Shown here: piece by piece, positions 46,146 to 58,050 of the stretch
Layout of the letters: every line of letters begins with the position of its first letter
Position numbering within the stretch: position 1 is the first letter of the stretch
Assembly (NCBI RefSeq): GCF_003576645.1
Contig: NC_044925.1
Location: forward strand, 5,714,181-5,778,180
DNA from: Ipomoea triloba
Taxonomy: Eukaryota; Streptophyta; Magnoliopsida; Solanales; Convolvulaceae
Reading direction: 5' to 3'
Length of the DNA stretch: 64,000 bases
The notes under the pieces: generated by a model
Seen by the model: only the letters and a program-made list of their open reading frames with translations
Told to the model about the DNA's origin: nothing
Database searches by the model: none
Made by a program: the position numbers and the translations under genes

Positions 46146-47430
46146 CAGAACACATGCGCTCTACGTAGCTACATCAGAAATACATCAATTTTTTTATGTG
46201 GCATTTTTGGGAATATGTTCATATTTATTAAAATTATACCTTAGTTAGTCTATTAATTTGAGACACTTGACAAGATTACTAATGCCCTTATAAGGTTGGA
46301 AGTTTGACAAATAAGAGTCAAACTTTGCTGTATTTTAAATATCTAGTAATAAACAATGAACGACTCTTTGGATATGATTAATACATAATATACGGTAGAT
46401 AATAATCTCTTGCACAAAATAGTGTATTTAAAAAAAAAAAGACATGAATTTTGTTATTAAGTTAACAAATGGCTATTAATGGGCCATGGAAAGCATTAAT
46501 TTTTAGTATGGGAACTTGCTTATATAGCAATAGTTATATAGCTGAATTAAACATGATACATGTTCCTATATGCATCCAACAAATTTTTAATTTTTTAACT
46601 TAAATTTAATTTTTTCCTTTTTTTTTTTTTTTTTTTTTTTACAAATAAAATTAATGTCTAAAAGATACGGAGTATATCATTAAAAAGTATTAATTGAGAT
46701 CTTTTAATTGACACTAATATTAATATATTTTTAAAAAAATAAATATGTACGTACATAAAGTCATTACTTTATTTAACGTTCATGTGTATTAATAAAAGTA
46801 TACAGATGTCCAAACAATCCAAAGAAAATCGAAGAAAACAGGTAAGGAGTCGTTATTAAAGAAAGGATTATGCAAAGGTTTTTTATTTTTTTATTTTCGA
46901 ATGCCAATTTTTTTATAAACATGAATTGAAAGTATACATAGATCTCACAACCATCCAAAGAAAATCGAATAAAGGAGGTAAGCAGTTGTTATTAAATAAA
47001 GGATTATGCAAAGAATTTTTTAATTCCCAAAATGTTCATGTCCAATAAGCCAATTAAACATTAAAAAAATTTGGGATTTTATTCCTTGATTATTCTATTC
47101 TCTTTAAAATATTATTTCTATTACTCTAGCATTCATTTACAAAATAACTTATTAATGTGAGGCTTCATTTTGTGAATATATATATATAAAAGGCGCACCT
47201 GGTATGAATGCCATCTAGGAGAGAACTAGGAACTAATTAATTTGAACTGTCCATTAGAAATATTTTTTTTTTAAATGCGGTTACTTTTTTTTTTTTTTTT
47301 TTTTTTTTTAATAACTCAAACTTTGAAATGCAAGTAAGAGGTGCAAGTGTGCAAATAATATCATTATAAAGTATCACAAGTAATTTACCATTCACATTCG
47401 GTGCAATTAATGGTAACGTTAGATGCACTT
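46146..47430. other. AT-rich intergenic sequence with a 133 bp partial tandem repeat
   Basis: agtataca ... atccaaagaaaatcga ... ggattatgcaaag occurs from 46798 and again from 46931. Poly(T) runs lie at about 46616-46640 and 47284-47309. No gene seen. Confidence 0.5.
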
Positions 47431-48075
47431 AGTATTGTTGAAACCCAATGGGGTAGTTCAAGTGGCAAGTGAGCTCTCTTTGTGGGGAAGAATTTCGGGA
47501 GAATCTGGGGTGGATCCGAGCCGTTGAACGGACGGAGAAAGACCTCGTGAATTATGTGGTGGTCCCTGCGTAGGCTTTGATAGTCGGAAGCCTGAACTTC
47601 TTCGGAAGGGGTGTGTCCATTATCCTCGGGATAAATGGTACGACCATCCTTACCTCGGGTTCAGGCGACTACTCCCTCGCCTCCATTTTCTACTCTAACT
47701 CATCTATTTTCTTTTCTAGTCGCTCTACCACTTCTTCTTGCACGGTCGGAGTTCGCTTATGCACAGTGTACCGACGCAGAACCGGCCCTCCAAACACACC
47801 CACCCCTTCTAACCATTGTGATCGCTCTCCCTCACCCGTTCTGGTTTTGTCCTGGTGTGGTCCCTTGGTGGATGACCCATTGGCCCTTGGTTGTGGCCCT
47901 AACCTCTGTTGGATAGTAACCCTCTCGCCCAACCGTTCTAGGGTCGGCATAGAAACGGCTGCCGATGTCTGATAGAGTCGCTTATCTGAACTCCTTCCCC
48001 TCGGCCCTTCACCTCTCTTCCCTTGGAGCGAGGTTGAATTTCAGGGCGATCGCTAGTAGCACGGGTCGCCCCGCG

Positions 48076-48429
48076 TCATAGACGATGGGTTCTCTCTCGC
48101 CGTGGAGACATTACTTCATCCTCTTGTGCGAATGCTCGGGGCACTTGACATTGAATCCCTGCCACCAATCGGGTTAGAGTTGTCGCTGCCTGCTGAATGA
48201 CCTGGGTCGTCGCTTGGAGAACCATAGGTGGTACCTGTGCCCTAGGCTCTTGTTGCCCTCCACCACGATTGTTGTTGAGTTGGTCGTGAAGGTCACCATT
48301 ACGGTCGTTGTTAAGCTGGTCTCGGAGGTCACCCGAGTTTGTTTGTTGGGCATCCATGTTAACATTGTCATTGCCGTTGATGTTTAGTCCACGGAAACCA
48401 TGGGAACCACTTGATCTAGACCGTGCCAT
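48076..48429 (-). pseudogene. Gypsy gag N-terminal fragment
   Basis: 117 codons from an ATG 83 bp inside the LTR edge. Asn/Gln/Asp-rich low-complexity protein ending in an Arg-rich stretch, as in the start of some plant Gypsy gag proteins. The frame closes before any capsid domain. Domain identity rests on context. Confidence 0.5.
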
Positions 48430-48511
48430 CGCTTCAAACTCGTATATGAGAGAAAGACGTGTGTGTCAGCATGCTTAAGAGTTGATCTCAGACTCTCAAC
48501 AAAAGCACCAA

Positions 48512-48825
48512 TGATGGTAAATATGTTACCCGTGTTTATTAGGAAAGAAGTAAAACAATCGTATTACTATGTTCAAGGTATAATATTTTCAGAGCCTTCC
48601 CCATTGTTGTGACATGGGCTCATCCTTTATACTATAAATTTGTAACGGTTACAATAATTGCACAACGGCATCCTATTAAGTGACACTACCTCCTCAGTTA
48701 ATTGAGACGCCCTCTTCCATATAAGTGTGCTCGCCTGTTGTAACTGTTCCATATGCTATTAACCGTTACTGTTTGACTGTCATCATTACTTCAATGGGAC
48801 CAAGTGCATCGGATCAGATCCAACA
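48512..48825 (-). repeat. 5' LTR of the truncated Gypsy element
   Basis: TGATGGTAAATATG on the plus strand to GATCCAACA; on the minus strand TGTTGGATC ... CATCA. It lies next to a primer-binding-site-like sequence at 48493-48511. The 3' LTR is absent. Confidence 0.55.
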
Positions 48826-49074
48826 CCTTGCCCAATTATCTTGTCAGGTACCTTTTATTCATGGTCTACAGAAAAATTGCCCACATTAATAAGTTTGGCT
48901 AGTGTTGATAAATATAGTAAATTATATACCATGTTGCTGGGTTCACTTTGCATTCTAAATTCTTATACCCCAGGTTAATATAAATAAATTAAAGGTACAT
49001 AATTGATTAATTGCAAGTATGTAATATGTGAGTCGTAATATGTATTTAATTGATTAATTAAAGGTAAATAATTT

Positions 49075-49136
<62 letters not shown>
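48826..49136. other. AT-rich spacer ending in (TA)n
   Basis: Nothing recognised apart from the (TA)n array at about 49078-49136. Confidence 0.6.
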
Positions 49137-49139
<3 letters not shown>

Positions 49140-50499
49140 CATGTTAAATTAGTTCCTTAGGTGAGAAATAGGATGAAATATAGACCGTTGAATTTAATTT
49201 TGATTGATGCTCTCAGCCATTGCATTTAAAATTCTCGCATTAAGTGAACTTAAGGCTTATTAAAGTTTGAGGGTACAATTGTCATTAGCATTTTCCACCA
49301 ATCTTTCCCGCTTCTCCACTTCATCCACTACAGCGAAGATATCTATGTTACATCTTGATCAAGATACGCTTCGGCGAAGAAGGCGAAGTGAACTCGACGA
49401 AATCAGGGAGCAAATTTTAGGCGAAGCCAATGAATTGAATTCAACGAGCAAATTTCAGGCGAAGACAACGAAGACGACGATACGACAAGTCTTTGACAGT
49501 GTCTATAACTTCTGCGTTTCATCTTGAACAAGCTACTCTCCGATGAAGAAGACGTAGTGAAGTCGATGAATTCTACGACTAAACAACGTGCACTGAGAAA
49601 ATGTGCACTACTAGGCGCAAGAGTTGCACTATAAGGTTGAAAATTATGCACTACAAGTATTTATGAAAAAATAGTGTAATTTGTGCATTTTTATTTGATT
49701 AACCCTAAGAATGTGCACTGGTAGGCACAAACCTTTGCTCTGTATGTCACAAAAACATGCACTACAGAGCATCAAACTAACCTAAAAGATAGATGATAGC
49801 CTAAACTCTACGACTGAACAACGTGCACTGTTAGTTGAGAAAATGTGCACTACTAGGCACAAATATTTACACTATACGGTTGAAAATTATGCACTGCAAG
49901 TATTTATGAAAAAATAGTGTGATTTGTGCATTTTTATTTGATTAACCCTAAGAATGTGCACTGGTAGGCACAAACTTTTGCTCTGTATGGCACAAAAATA
50001 TGCACCACAGAGCATAAAACTAACCTAAAAGATGAATGATAGCCTGAACTCTACGACTGAACAACGTGCACTGTTAGTTGAGAAAATGTGCACTACTAGG
50101 TACAAATATTTGCACTATACGGTTGAAAATTATGCATTGCAAGTATTTATGAAAAAATAATGTGTTTTGTGCAATTTTATTTGATTAACCATAAGAATGT
50201 GCACTGGTAGGCACAAACCTCTGCTCTGTATGGCACAAAAATATGCACCACAGAGCATAAAACTAACCTAAAAGATGAATGCTAGCCTGAACTATACGAC
50301 TGAACAACATGCACTGTTCGTTGAGAAAATGTGCACTACTAGGCACAAATATTTGCACTATACGGTTGAAAATTATGCATTGCAAGTATTTATGAAAAAA
50401 TAGTGTGTTTTGTGCAATTTTATTTGATTAACCATAAGAATGTGCACTGGTAGGCACAAACTTTTTGCTCTGTATGACACAAAAACATGCACTACAGAG

Positions 50500-50534
<35 letters not shown>
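49137..50534. repeat. Element-like block with four 240 bp tandem repeats, bounded by (TA)n
   Basis: Repeat units start at 49571, 49807, 50050 and 50293 and contain gtgcactactaggcacaa and ggttgaaaattatgcact words. They are about 90 percent alike by eye. Before them, 49267-49530 is a GC-mixed stretch with cgaagaaggcgaag-type words and an 86-codon frame of no recognised family. (TA)n flanks both sides (to 49136; 50504-50534). The first 60 bp (ttccttaggtgagaaatagg) resemble MULE-type MITE ends. Autonomous gene absent. Confidence 0.65.
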
Positions 50535-50537
<3 letters not shown>

Positions 50538-50552
50538 GTTATTTTAAACAGG

Positions 50553-51084
50553 TTAATTCCACAAATGGTTCTCCGACTATGTTGATTTTCTAAAATTAGT
50601 CCCCGACTTTTAATTTAGACAATTTAGGTGCCTTGACTTTCAAATTCTTTCCAATGTTGGTCCTTTCGTCAAATTTTGGTTAAGTTGAGGTCAAATGAAG
50701 GGGTAAAATTATCCGTTCACATGCTTAATGTATTATTACTCGTATTTCTTTTGTTTTATTCGCTGTATATATAAATATAATCTCAGTCGAAGTCTAAATC
50801 GGAACCATTAATCTCAGTCAAAGTCTCTTCGACTGAGATTATATTCATATATATAGCGTATAGGACAGGAGAAATACGAGTAATAATACACTATACAAGT
50901 AAACGAACAATTTTACCCCTTTATTTGACCTCAACTTAATCAAAATTTGACTAAAGGACCGACATTGGATAGAATTTTAAAGTCAAAGGATTTAAATTGT
51001 CCAAATTAAAAGTTGGGGACTAATTTTAAAAAATAAACATAATCGGAGGACCATTATTGAAATTAACTCTATTTTAAACCCTAA
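50553..51084. mobile_element. Foldback MITE with arms of about 250 bp
   Basis: The left arm (attagtccccgacttttaat, acctcaacttaatc on the other strand) pairs with the right arm (attaaaagttggggactaat). The centre has aatctcagtc and gactgagatt. The right arm recurs as a 305 bp half copy at 53378-53682. Confidence 0.75.
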
Positions 51085-53351
51085 CTAGTGTTTTACCCGC
51101 ACGGAAAAAATTTTGTTATTATAAATTTAAATAGTAAAATTTAAAAATACAAATATATTGATAAGTGCTAATTTGTCTATATTTTTCTCCCTTTCATTAA
51201 GTCATTATGTTTATAGATCATTCCAAATTTCATGAGAATTAATGCTTATTTGTGTTATTTTGCAAGTAGTATGAGGTGGAAAGCATTGAAGCAAAGATGA
51301 TCATTTTCATGCATTTTGGTGGGCATTGGAGTCAAATGGAGACCAAATATGAAGTTATGGAGATGGATGCAACACTCCCAAGGAAGTTTTAGAATGGTAT
51401 TTTCAATGGTGTTGGTCATTTGGACAAACCAAAACAAAAGAGAAGCAAAAGATCAAAGTGTTGCAATTCTCGCATTGCACGTCGACATCTTAGTATTTTG
51501 ACCATATCTCTGCCTAGAAACGTTTAAATGAAGTGATTTTTGAACCATTGGAAACAAGACTCGAAGGGCTACATCTTTCATGAAGACATCAAAGTCTAAA
51601 TCAGAAGGGAAAAGGGTCAAAATCAGCTTTCAAGCCGGACCTTCGTTGTAGGAGGATTCTCGACGCGTCGAGAATTGGCAGAAAGCAACATTTTACATTC
51701 TGTAAACGCTCGACGCGTCGAGAATCACCGTCGACGCTTCGAGCCTCCCAGATCTGCGAATTTGCAGCCCGTCTCTGCTCCTATTTAACCTTGTTTTCAC
51801 TCATTTCTCTATGGTTCCGACCCATCTTAGAACCCTAGCTATTTTCTACTCTTTCTTTTCATATTTTAGGGTTAGATTAGACTTATATTTAGGTTATTAA
51901 ACATTTTGGAAGCTTGGATTGTAGCATTTAAACTTGGGTTTCAAGGATTTCATATCCATTTTCACTAGATAAGTTCTTCTACTCTTTATTACATTTCTTG
52001 CAATTTACTTTCTTGTTTTATTGCTTTGATCTTTTATCTTGTGTTATGAAATTCGTTGTTGATTATGAATCTTGTGATATTTTCATTATGAAGTTCAAGG
52101 AGTTGATCAACCATGCTTCACCTTTGGGAAAATGGGAGTGTGTGATGTTAAGAACACCAAGTGTTTGATGAAATGCCTCTTAGACATTCTTGAGTCATGG
52201 AAATGTCCTTGAATGTTCTAGGAGTGTGGGATGACCTTTGGAAAGGCTTCCCTATTGTTATATGACATCTATCATCTTTTGGTCTCTATTTATTATTTGT
52301 TTTCATTATAGTGTGTTGTTTGATATTGTGTTTGTATCCAAATCAACCCTTCGGTTTGGCTAGATTTCCATGAGGAACATTAGTATCTTATACTTGGAAC
52401 ACTATCGCCAATCCTTATGAGAACGATATCTGGTGTAAGGATACCCTCTTACACATCCACTCACCCAAAGGACTACTCCATCATATATTATAATGTACAA
52501 TATAATAATATAGTTGAATTTTCGTATATTTGGTCAAGTATCTATTATCATAACATACAAAATAAAAATTTTGTATGATTAATATAATCTCTAATCATAT
52601 ACATATTTATATAAATTTATAGAGAAAAATTTACATTATTAAATTGAATTATTCCTAATCTTATTTCATATATATTATAATTCTAACAATATGAATAATA
52701 ACTAAGAAATTATACTTAGAAATTAAAAAAATGTAAAATTTAAATTTTGTATATGTGATTGTGTAATACAGTGTATATACAAATAATATTTATTAATATG
52801 TATATATGTAAATTCTATAATATAATTTCTGTAATTATAATTTATATTGATATATTATAATTAAAGTAATTAAATTTGTAAACTAACAAATAGAATTTTT
52901 ATTTTGTATGATTAATATAATGCATAAGTATATGTATGTATGCATTTTTATAAATTTAAATATTTATGAATACACATTTTGTTAATTTAATAATTTTATT
53001 TTTAATTATATTTTATATTCTATTAATTATAATTAAGAAAATTACATTTACTAATTAAAAGAATTTAATTTTTAAATCAATATGGATTAATGAAGTCCCC
53101 AACTATATTATATATTTAGACAAATTTTTAAATATTTTTGAATTTTTAATTAAGAATATGAGTTTAGACATATTTTAAAATAATTTTTTAATAAATATTC
53201 ATTGTAGTAATTAACGTGTATAATTATGACAATAATCACAATTATATAAAAAAAATGTATATATATTCTTATATTGTACAAAATACTATAAATATAATAT
53301 GTCTACAAAAATTGATAAAAAGAGAAATTGATAATTTTTTTATTATATAGA
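51085..53351 (-). mobile_element. Probable Helitron hosting a solo LTR
   Basis: The minus-strand 3' end is ccgtgcgggtaaaacactag (51085), followed by T, a standard Helitron end. The candidate 5' end is TCTATATAATAAAAA at 53351, preceded by A. Without the LTR it is about 940 bp of AT-rich DNA. The 3' end is strong; the 5' end is inferred. Confidence 0.5.
51159..52483 (+). mobile_element. Solo LTR (1325 bp), Gypsy Tat/Athila-like, with TATAT duplication
   Basis: TGATAAGTGC at the left, CCATCA at the right, TATAT directly on both sides (51154-51158 and 52484-52488). The end (tctggtgtaaggataccctc) resembles Tat-lineage LTRs. Three cgacgcgtcgag-type palindromes lie at 51656-51745. No internal genes, so LTR-LTR recombination is inferred. 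Confidence 0.65.
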
Positions 53352-53377
53352 TATTGATAAATATTATATAATTTTTT

Positions 53378-53682
53378 TCTCAGTCAAAGTCTAAATCGGA
53401 ACCATTAATCTCAGTCAAAGTCTCTTCGACTGAGATTATATTTATATGTATAGCGTATAGGACATGAGAAATACGAGTAATAATACACTATACAGGTGAA
53501 CGGACAATTTTACCCCTTTATTTGACCTCAACTTAATCAAAATTTGACTAAAGGACCGACATTGGATAGAATTTTAAAGTCAAAGAATTTAAACTGTCCA
53601 ATTTAAAATGTCGGGGACTAATTTTAAAAAATAAACATAATCGAAAGACCATTGTTGAAATTAACTCTATTTTAAACCCTAA
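53378..53682 (+). repeat. Half copy of the foldback MITE
   Basis: Matches 50781-51084 at about 93-95 percent by eye, including the tail ctctattttaaaccctaa beyond the arm. Same orientation, on the other side of the Helitron. Confidence 0.85.
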
Positions 53683-53875
53683 TTCACAAGGTACACCCTG
53701 GTCATGGTAGAACAGTTGAATAAATTTCTCGAAAAGTCAATTAATCGTTAATTACAACGCGTGAGGGCTGGTCACTCGTTTCGGTCGTTTTTGGTCCGAG
53801 TCAAACGTCCAATAGTTTATAGTCTGTATACTGTCGCATTGAATTTGGAATTGAAAACGGCCTCAAATAGCTGTC

Positions 53876-53892
53876 CTATATATATATATATG
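53876..53892 (+). promoter_or_regulatory. TATA region of the phospholipase gene
   Basis: cctatatatatatatat about 50-60 bp before the ATG at 53939. Confidence 0.5.
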
Positions 53893-53938
53893 CAATAATT
53901 CTTCCCGATCATATTATACGCAGTAAATATTAGGCGAG

Positions 53939-56246
53939 ATGCAAGCAATTGGCCGCCACCCACACAGCCACCCTTCAACCACCGGTCTCCGCCGCAGCAG
54001 CCATCTTTCCGCCACCGCAAAAGGAAGTCCTGTGATCCGTGCCTACAAAGATGTTTCTTTCGAAACTCACAAGAAGAAGAGGGGCTCAAACCGGGCCACG
54101 AAATTAGCCGAATCCTTGTCTAACTTCATCAATCTTCAAATCGAGACGGCTAGTCTTGCCAAGCGGAACAATATCGTGGGCATCGATGACAAGGCAGACA
54201 CTCCCTTAATGTCCCCCAAGGAAAACATATCGGAGAAATGGCGCGAGCTCCATGGCTGCAAGGAATGGGAAGGCCTTCTCGACCCGCTCCACCCGTGGCT
54301 CCGGCGAGAGATCGTCAAGTACGGGGAGTTCGCGCAGGCGACGTACGACGCCCTCGACTTCGACTACTACTCGGAGTATTGTGGGAGTTGCAGGTTCAAT
54401 CCCCACAAGCTGTTCGACAAATTGTCGCTGAGAAGAAGCGGGTACAAAGTCATAAAGTACGTGTACGCGATGTCGCAGATCGACATGCCGGAGTGGCTGG
54501 AGACGTCGCGCTTGGTGAACCGATGGAGCAAAGACTCGAACTGGATCGGGTTCATAGCCGTGAGCGACGACGAAGAAACGCGGCGGATCGGGCGGAGGGA
54601 CATCGTGGTGGCGTGGCGAGGCACGGTGACGCCGACGGAGTGGTACGAGAACACGCAGAACAAGTTGCAGCCAGTTGGGCAGGGTGAAGCCAAAGTAGAA
54701 CAGGGATTCCTTAGCATTTACACCTCCAAGTGCGAGTCAACCAGGTACAACTAGGGCCTTTAATGATTCTAGTCAAATATCTTATTATTTTATTAGAATT
54801 TAACTAAAGAAAATTTTATTTTTAAGGCAAAAACTTGTGTGAGACCGTCTCACCATGAGACGGGTCGGGTCAAGATACAAAAGTAACACTTATATGCACA
54901 AATGACATACTTATATGCTAATATGTAATACTAATCAGGAATAAAATTTTTGTTACTTATTAGGGTAAATGTAATAATTTTAAGGGAAAATACAATTCTT
55001 GATTATTAAAAATTTATAATTAGGTATATAACTAGGTAGTTGATTAGGAAATTGAACAATAGGACTAAATGTGATACAAATTATCATGGTTAAGGTGCTC
55101 ATCGGACGGTCAAGAAGCATTGGGGAGCCGATTAATCTTTTTTTTTTTTTTTATAAATTTGTTTAATTTTTTAAGACTTAATAATTATAAACTATTTAGA
55201 GTTGATACTAAAATATTAAATATTAACCTAAAAACATGAGGTTAAACAATTTAGGGTTATTTCTGTGGTTTTGAATGAAATAACTCAATAAAAAAAGAAT
55301 GGAACAATACCTAATCAGCTAGGCGATCTAGGCGGCCTAGTTGGTTGCCTAGACGGCTTAGTCCGCCGCCTAGTTGGTCGACTCCTACTTTTTACCTTAA
55401 CTTTTACTCTCTCAGGCACTCTTAATATAGACACTTTCTTTTAGGATCTACTTAATGAAAATATCATATTCTTAATTGCCACACTATGAAGTAAAAGTAA
55501 GAAGTAGAATTTAAGAATTCATGTAGCAGAATTATTATAAAGTATTTTGATTTATTTACTCCCTTAGGTACAACAAATCAAGCGCCTCAGAACAGGTCAT
55601 GCGGGAGCTCCGAAACCTGGTGGACTTCTACAACCAAAGAGGCGAAGAAACCAGCCTAACAATCACCGGCCACAGCCTCGGCGGCGCACTGGCCGTGCTC
55701 AACGCCTACGAATCCGCCGCCAACTTCCCCGGCCTCCCCATCGCCGTCATATCCTTCGCCTCCCCCAGAGTCGGCAACATCGCATTCCGCGACGAGCTCT
55801 ACCAAATGGGGGTCAAAACCCTACGCGTGACGGTGAAACAAGACCTAGTCCCAAGAATGCCGGGAATAGTCTTCAACGAAAGCCTCCAAAAGTTCGACGA
55901 TTTCACGGGGACACTAGAGTGGGTCTACACGCACGTGGGAGCCGAACTCAAGCTCGACGTCAGATCGTCGCCGTATCTGAAAAGAGGGTTCAATTTCATC
56001 GGAATCCATATGCTGGAAACGTACCTTCATCTTGTTGATGGGTTCATAAGCACCAGTTCCACGTTTAGATCCGACGCCAAAAGGGATGTGGCGTTGGTGA
56101 ACAAGGATTGTGACATGTTGGTAGATGAGCTAAGAATACCGCCCAATTGGTACCAATTAGCCAACAAGGGCATGGAGCGTAATTGCCATGGTAGGTGGGT
56201 TAGGCCTAAAAGGGACCCAGAAGACATACCTTCACCGACCATGTAA
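53939..56246 (+). CDS. Phospholipase A1-I (class I, PLA1-Igamma-like; DAD1-type lipase)
   Basis: Exons 53939-54744 and 55568-56246 join to 1485 nt, 494 residues; the donor cag/gtac and acceptor ttag/gtac restore R-Y-N-K. The first 55 or so residues are rich in Ser, Thr, Arg and His, as in a chloroplast transit peptide. The lipase-3 domain has W-R-G-T-V-T-P-T-E-W, the nucleophile in G-H-S-L-G-G (Ser305), Asp361 in Q-D-L-V-P-R and a His at 416 (G-I-H-M-L-E-T-Y-L-H). The family removes the sn-1 acyl chain of plastid galacto- and phospholipids, in some members releasing linolenate for jasmonate synthesis. The exons are GC-rich and all catalytic residues are present. The 823 bp intron is made of MITEs. 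Confidence 0.9.
54745..55567. other. Lipase intron built from three MITE pieces
   Basis: 54829-55005 is a half copy of the gtgagaccgtctcac foldback. 55085-55388 is an inverted copy of the 482 bp hAT MITE, missing one end. 55385-55560 shares aacttttactctctca ... aagtaaaagtgaaga-type words with 57840-58010. Confidence 0.65.
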
Positions 56247-57000
56247 CCGGCCTCGTGCTGGATCAGATCATTATCAACTTGTATTCTTTGTGTATATATT
56301 TTTAGCTTTTACTTTTGTGTTGGTTAAGCAATATAAATTAGGGCGGCTAATAGATGGAACACGAAAGGAAAAAAATTGTTTGTGTTCGTTTGTTAAGAGT
56401 TTTAGAATTTTCGTGTTCGTTTGTTAAGGTTTCTAAAAATTATATTCGTGTTTGTATGTTAACTTGTTAAGTAATGTTCATTAAAGTTTGTGAACGTGTT
56501 CATGAACATCTTCATTAATGTTGTCAGATCAAACACGTTCGCGAATGTTATATAAACAAATACATGTACATGTTCATGATCATAATTTGTCCGTGAACAA
56601 GAAATATAAATAGTCTATATGTTCATGAACAATAACCAAACAAATAACATAACGACTTAAAAATATTACAAATAATTTCAAAAGTAACATCTAACATCAA
56701 AGTCAAAATACCAAGTCCAAAAAAAAAAAAAAAAAAAAAAACTTGTTTGTCCACATTACAAACTAAAAACATAATAAATTTAGACTTAGTATCCACAAAG
56801 CTTAATACCTTTAACTGCAAGTTCAATCTAGTGATATCGTCTTCACATCTTCAGTAAATTATATTAAATTATATATATTGTTATATTAAATATTACAATT
56901 AAAGATAAAATGATATATATTAAATTAAAGAATTAACAATACTTACTTTTGCTTTTCTTGTAAGATTGTACAAGTTAGGCAATAGTCACTACTTCCAAAT
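56247..57000. other. Lipase 3' flank with a gttcgtttgttaa / gttcatgaaca element
   Basis: 56380-56640 repeats tcgtgttcgtttgttaag and gttcatgaaca words; related sequence recurs at 58330-58500. Probably a non-autonomous transposon, type not decided. 56640-57000 is AT-rich with a poly(A) run at 56718-56740. Confidence 0.4.
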
Positions 57001-57008
57001 AGTAGCAT

Positions 57009-58050
57009 TTGATGAGCTAAGAATACCACCCAATTGGTACCAATTGGCCAACAACGGCATGGAGCAATCGTTATATATAGCGCACTGTGGACCCTGGTCT
57101 GAAACGACGTCGTTTTGAATGTTAGTAGACGGTGGACGCGAATGACTTCAGGGAATACACAAAATTTTTATCTAGAATACACAAAATGACTTGAGAGAAT
57201 ACACAGAATATTGACACAACTATACAGAAACCATCCTCCTAACATTCGAATACACAAAACATGTCACAACCTATGTTTAAGTACCCCTATCATGAATACA
57301 CAGAATCGTAGTCTACAATACACAGTACCACTAACATGAATACAACAAATACACAAACACACCACTAACGTGATTTCCAAAAAAAAAAAAAAAATCGTTA
57401 ATTTTAAATGACCAAAACGACGTCGTTTTGGTACGGGGTGCACAATGCATTGTGCACCCTGGTCCACGATATAAATTACCGGCATAGAGCGTAATTCCCA
57501 TGGTATGTGGGTTAGGCCTAAAAGGCTAAAAGGGACCCAGAGGACATACCCTCACCGATCATGTAACCGATCTCACGCTTTTGTTCAAATTATACTATGG
57601 ACCAGGGTCTACACATTTTGTATCTGTAATTGACAGTATATCTGTAGCTATTATATTATGTGTCAGTAATTATTTATGTTATTTATTTATATGTATATAA
57701 ATTATTAACAGCAGATACTGAATGTTTTAATTGAAGGTACAAAATTTTTTTATCAGGATTTACAATACAATATGAACTCTGGTCTATGGTATAACATTGA
57801 TGCTTTTATATATTTTTAACTTAGAAAATACTACTTGGACTCCCAAATTCTACTCTCTACTTTTACTCTCTCACATACAAGTGTGATGTTGACACTTTTC
57901 TTGAGACTCACAGAATGAAGATAACCTGATAACCTATCATATCTTGTCACATCCAAGTAAAAGTGAAGAGGCATAAAATGAGAGTCGATGTAATAAAACT
58001 CTTTTAACTTTTACTTTTCTGTTGGTCAAACAATATAAATTAGTTGGGAG
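57009..58050 (+). pseudogene. Second copy of the lipase gene 3' end, split by MITEs
   Basis: 57009-57068 copies coding bases 56127-56186. 57481-57580 continues it through the duplicated stop and 3' UTR (gtgggttaggcctaaaaggc, cgatcatgtaacc). 58005-58045 continues the flank (ttacttttctgttggtc, aacaatataaattag). Inserted between are 57069-57480 (palindromic aaacgacgtcgtttt near both ends), 57590-57793 (tatactatggaccaggg / ttataccatagaccaga) and about 57814-58005. The copy has a few substitutions and a 10 bp insertion (aaaaggctaa). Confidence 0.75.
57590..57793. mobile_element. Small MITE, ends ttatac(c/t)atagaccag
   Basis: Left ttatactatggaccagggtc; the reverse of the right is ttataccatagaccagagtt. 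About 204 bp. A relative with gtggaccctggtc ends occupies 57069-57480. Confidence 0.65.

Larger units (their letters stand above)
47431..48825 (-). mobile_element. 5' part of a Gypsy LTR retrotransposon (LTR, primer site, gag start)
   Basis: Minus strand. The LTR is 48512-48825 (314 bp, TG...CA), followed by ttggtgcttttgttgagag as a primer-binding-site region, then a gag start at 48429 (M-A-R-S-R). The sequence down to about 47440 is GC-rich and coding-like but frame-broken, with a coiled-coil piece (V-V-E-R-L-E-K-K-I-D-E-L). No protease or RT follows, so the element is truncated near 47431. Confidence 0.6.

Noticed and set aside
47577..47972. 131-codon plus-strand frame in the Gypsy remnant
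   Set aside because: Opposite strand to the LTR and gag order, and no family similarity.
49571..50500. CRISPR-like array of spaced repeats
   Set aside because: Eukaryotic context, 240 bp contiguous units and no unique spacers.
54238..54687. 149-codon plus-strand frame within lipase exon 1
   Set aside because: Arg-rich shadow of a GC-rich exon; the lipase frame has the conserved motifs.
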